Assembly (NCBI GenBank): GCA_021545595.1
Contig: JAJRVG010000015.1
Coordinates: 1-7,043 of the forward strand
Source: Zetaproteobacteria bacterium
Lineage (GTDB): Bacteria > Pseudomonadota > Zetaproteobacteria > Mariprofundales > Mariprofundaceae
Reading direction: 5' to 3'
Length of the DNA stretch: 7,043 nt
Shown here: positions 6,099 to 7,043 of the stretch, piece by piece
How positions within the stretch are numbered: the first letter of the stretch is position 1
How the letters are laid out: every line of letters begins with the position of its first letter
Notes under the pieces: generated by a model
Database searches by the model: none
What the model saw: the letters and a program-made list of their open reading frames with translations, nothing else
What the model was told of the DNA's origin: nothing
Translations under genes and position numbers: made by a program

Positions 6099-6575
6099 AT
6101 GAAACGACTTCTTATACTGTTTGGGCTACTAACCATGCTGCCGGCCTGTGCGACTGCAGAAATCGTGGTTGAAGAAGCGTGGATACGCCTGCCACCTCCT
6201 GTTGCTGATACGGCTGCTGGCTATATGACCATCCGTAACCATGGCGACCAGGATGTTGAAATCACCGGCAGCAGAACCAGCGCTGCTGAAGAGTTGGAAT
6301 TCCATGCGATGGCAATGCACGATGGCATGATGCATATGCAGAAGATGGAGAAGGTAGTGGTTCCGGCCCACAGCGGCATCAGCTTTGATCCGGGAGGCAA
6401 CCACCTGATGCTTGTCGGGCTACAGCATACACTTAAAGCGGGTGAGCGCCTGATGATCACACTGGAAACATCGGATGGACAGGAGGTTACAATCCACGCA
6501 GAAGTGCGGGACATGCGAAATAGAAGTGAGCCTGCAAAGCACGGCTCAAGCGATAGCCATCACGGCATGCATTAA
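6099..6575 (+). CDS. Periplasmic copper chaperone PCu(A)C
   Basis: A 158-residue exported cupredoxin-like chaperone that binds Cu(I) through His and Met; characterised relatives help metallate the CuA site of cytochrome oxidase with Sco and TlpA-like proteins. After a signal peptide (1 to about 20, ending ACATA; LPAC at 14-17 makes a lipoprotein a weaker alternative), WIRLPPPVADTAAGYMTI (28-45) is the classic family opening. The whole copper site is present in spacing as well: H69-x10-M80-x21-H102-x-M104. Additional Met and His residues cluster at 71-83 (M-x-M-H-x3-M-M-H-M) and in the tail HGSSDSHHGMH (148-158), which may bind more metal. AAGGAG is 6 nt ahead of the ATG. It is the last gene of the rightward operon, before a strong terminator hairpin. 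No Sco gene is in the window. Confidence 0.93.
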   Translation: MKRLLILFGLLTMLPACATAEIVVEEAWIRLPPPVADTAAGYMTIRNHGDQDVEITGSRTSAAEELEFHAMAMHDGMMHMQKMEKVVVPAHSGISFDPGGNHLMLVGLQHTLKAGERLMITLETSDGQEVTIHAEVRDMRNRSEPAKHGSSDSHHGMH

Positions 6576-6593
6576 GGCGTGGCTTAAGTTGAC

Positions 6594-6609
6594 CGGACTG
6601 AAAAGTCCG
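6594..6609 (+). other. GAAA-tetraloop hairpin
   Basis: CGGACT (6594-6599), loop GAAA (6600-6603) and AGTCCG (6604-6609) form a 6-bp stem capped by a GNRA loop, 19 nt after the chaperone stop and just upstream of the larger terminator hairpin. It may stabilise the transcript end or be incidental. Confidence 0.4.
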
Positions 6610-6619
6610 CACAGCATAG

Positions 6620-6650
6620 CTGGCCGGTGAATTGCTTCACCGGCCAGTTT
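6620..6650 (+). terminator. Rho-independent terminator of the copper operon
   Basis: A perfect 12-bp stem (CTGGCCGGTGAA paired with TTCACCGGCCAG) with a TTGC loop is followed by TTTCATTT. The U-tract is short and interrupted, but the stem is GC-rich and strong, and it sits between the chaperone gene and ftsY on the same strand. The nearly perfect palindrome could also stop transcripts from the other strand. Confidence 0.75.
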
Positions 6651-6682
6651 CATTTATGGGCAATGCCCCCCAAAGATCATTC

Positions 6683-6687
6683 AGGAG
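6683..6687 (+). promoter_or_regulatory. Shine-Dalgarno supporting the TTG start of ftsY
   Basis: AGGAG is 6 nt ahead of TTG at 6694. No in-frame ATG or GTG lies close upstream, and the reading from TTG immediately gives a typical FtsY N-domain opening. Confidence 0.7.
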
Positions 6688-6693
6688 ATAACG

Positions 6694-7043
6694 TTGGCAT
6701 CCATTTTCTCACGACTTACCAAAGGCCTGAGCCGAAGCCGCGATTCTCTCGCCCAGATATTGCCATCTCAAACTGAAAAGAAGCTCTCAGAGAGTGAGTG
6801 GATGGATGTTGAGGATGGATTGATCATGGCTGACTGTGGTGCTGAACTGGCGATGGCACTGGTTGAAAAAGCAAAAAAGGAGCGCTGTGATCCGCTTGCC
6901 TCACTGAAGCAGGTGATGACCGCAAAGGTGGAGAATCACGCTCCTGTTCAGCACCCCGATTCAGGGCCTTTTGTTCTGCTGGTCATCGGTGTCAATGGCA
7001 CAGGGAAAACCACCACCATCGGCAAGCTGGCAACCCTGTTTGC
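6694..7043 (+). CDS. ftsY: Signal recognition particle receptor FtsY, C-terminus cut by window edge
   Basis: GTPase that docks the SRP-ribosome complex at the inner membrane for co-translational insertion. The 116 codons visible cover the N domain and the start of the G domain. The opening SIFSRLTKGLSRSRDSL (3-19) is the FtsY amphipathic N-domain helix, and the P-loop is GVNGTGKTTTIGKLA (99-113), the FtsY/Ffh form. It begins at a TTG with a strong Shine-Dalgarno, and starts almost at the N domain, so the long acidic A domain of E. coli FtsY is missing, as in many bacteria. Ffh would have a different opening helix, so FtsY is preferred. It is separated from the copper operon by the terminator and is probably transcribed independently; no clear promoter was seen in the 40 nt between. 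Confidence 0.93.
   Translation, partial: MASIFSRLTKGLSRSRDSLAQILPSQTEKKLSESEWMDVEDGLIMADCGAELAMALVEKAKKERCDPLASLKQVMTAKVENHAPVQHPDSGPFVLLVIGVNGTGKTTTIGKLATLF

Overview
The window looks like chromosomal DNA of a diderm (Gram-negative) bacterium, most likely a proteobacterium. An outer-membrane beta-barrel, a DsbC-type isomerase, several Sec-type signal peptides and a short FtsY support this. Codon use looks even, with intermediate GC, and there are no mobile-element remnants, tRNAs, rRNAs or CRISPR repeats. The lineage cannot be fixed from sequence alone; an iron- or metal-oxidising proteobacterium (Zetaproteobacteria-like) is a guess only.

Left half, minus strand (3155 down to 1): five genes read leftward with short gaps. 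They are a TlpA-like thioredoxin, a DsbC-type isomerase (possibly a lipoprotein), RNase PH (rph), the ITP/XTP pyrophosphatase RdgB, and a family-5 uracil-DNA glycosylase (UdgB) that runs off the left edge. The dsbC-rph gap is 18 nt, the rph-rdgB gap is 24 nt, and rdgB-udgB is 1 nt, so the last four are probably co-transcribed. RdgB and UdgB fit together: one clears deaminated purine nucleotides from the pool, the other removes deaminated bases from DNA.

Centre (3156-3313): a divergent, gene-free promoter region of about 160 nt.

Right half, plus strand (3314-6575): five exported proteins read rightward. They are a small histidine-rich protein with one CxxCH and a C-terminal CxxxCxCxC cluster, a Met-rich outer-membrane barrel with three cysteines at its mature N-terminus, a 91-residue monoheme cytochrome c, a second TlpA-like thioredoxin, and a PCu(A)C copper chaperone with the complete H-x10-M-x21-H-x-M site. 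A strong hairpin closes the unit. The partial ftsY that follows (TTG start) is housekeeping.

Taken together, the divergent cluster looks like a periplasmic copper-handling and thiol-redox system. Soluble metal-binding proteins and a copper chaperone would bind Cu(I), thioredoxin-like proteins and DsbC would keep cysteine ligands reduced or correctly paired, and a Met-rich barrel and small cytochrome would work at the outer membrane and periplasm. The parts are recognisable; this combination, and the His-rich first gene, are the least familiar and most interesting element here.
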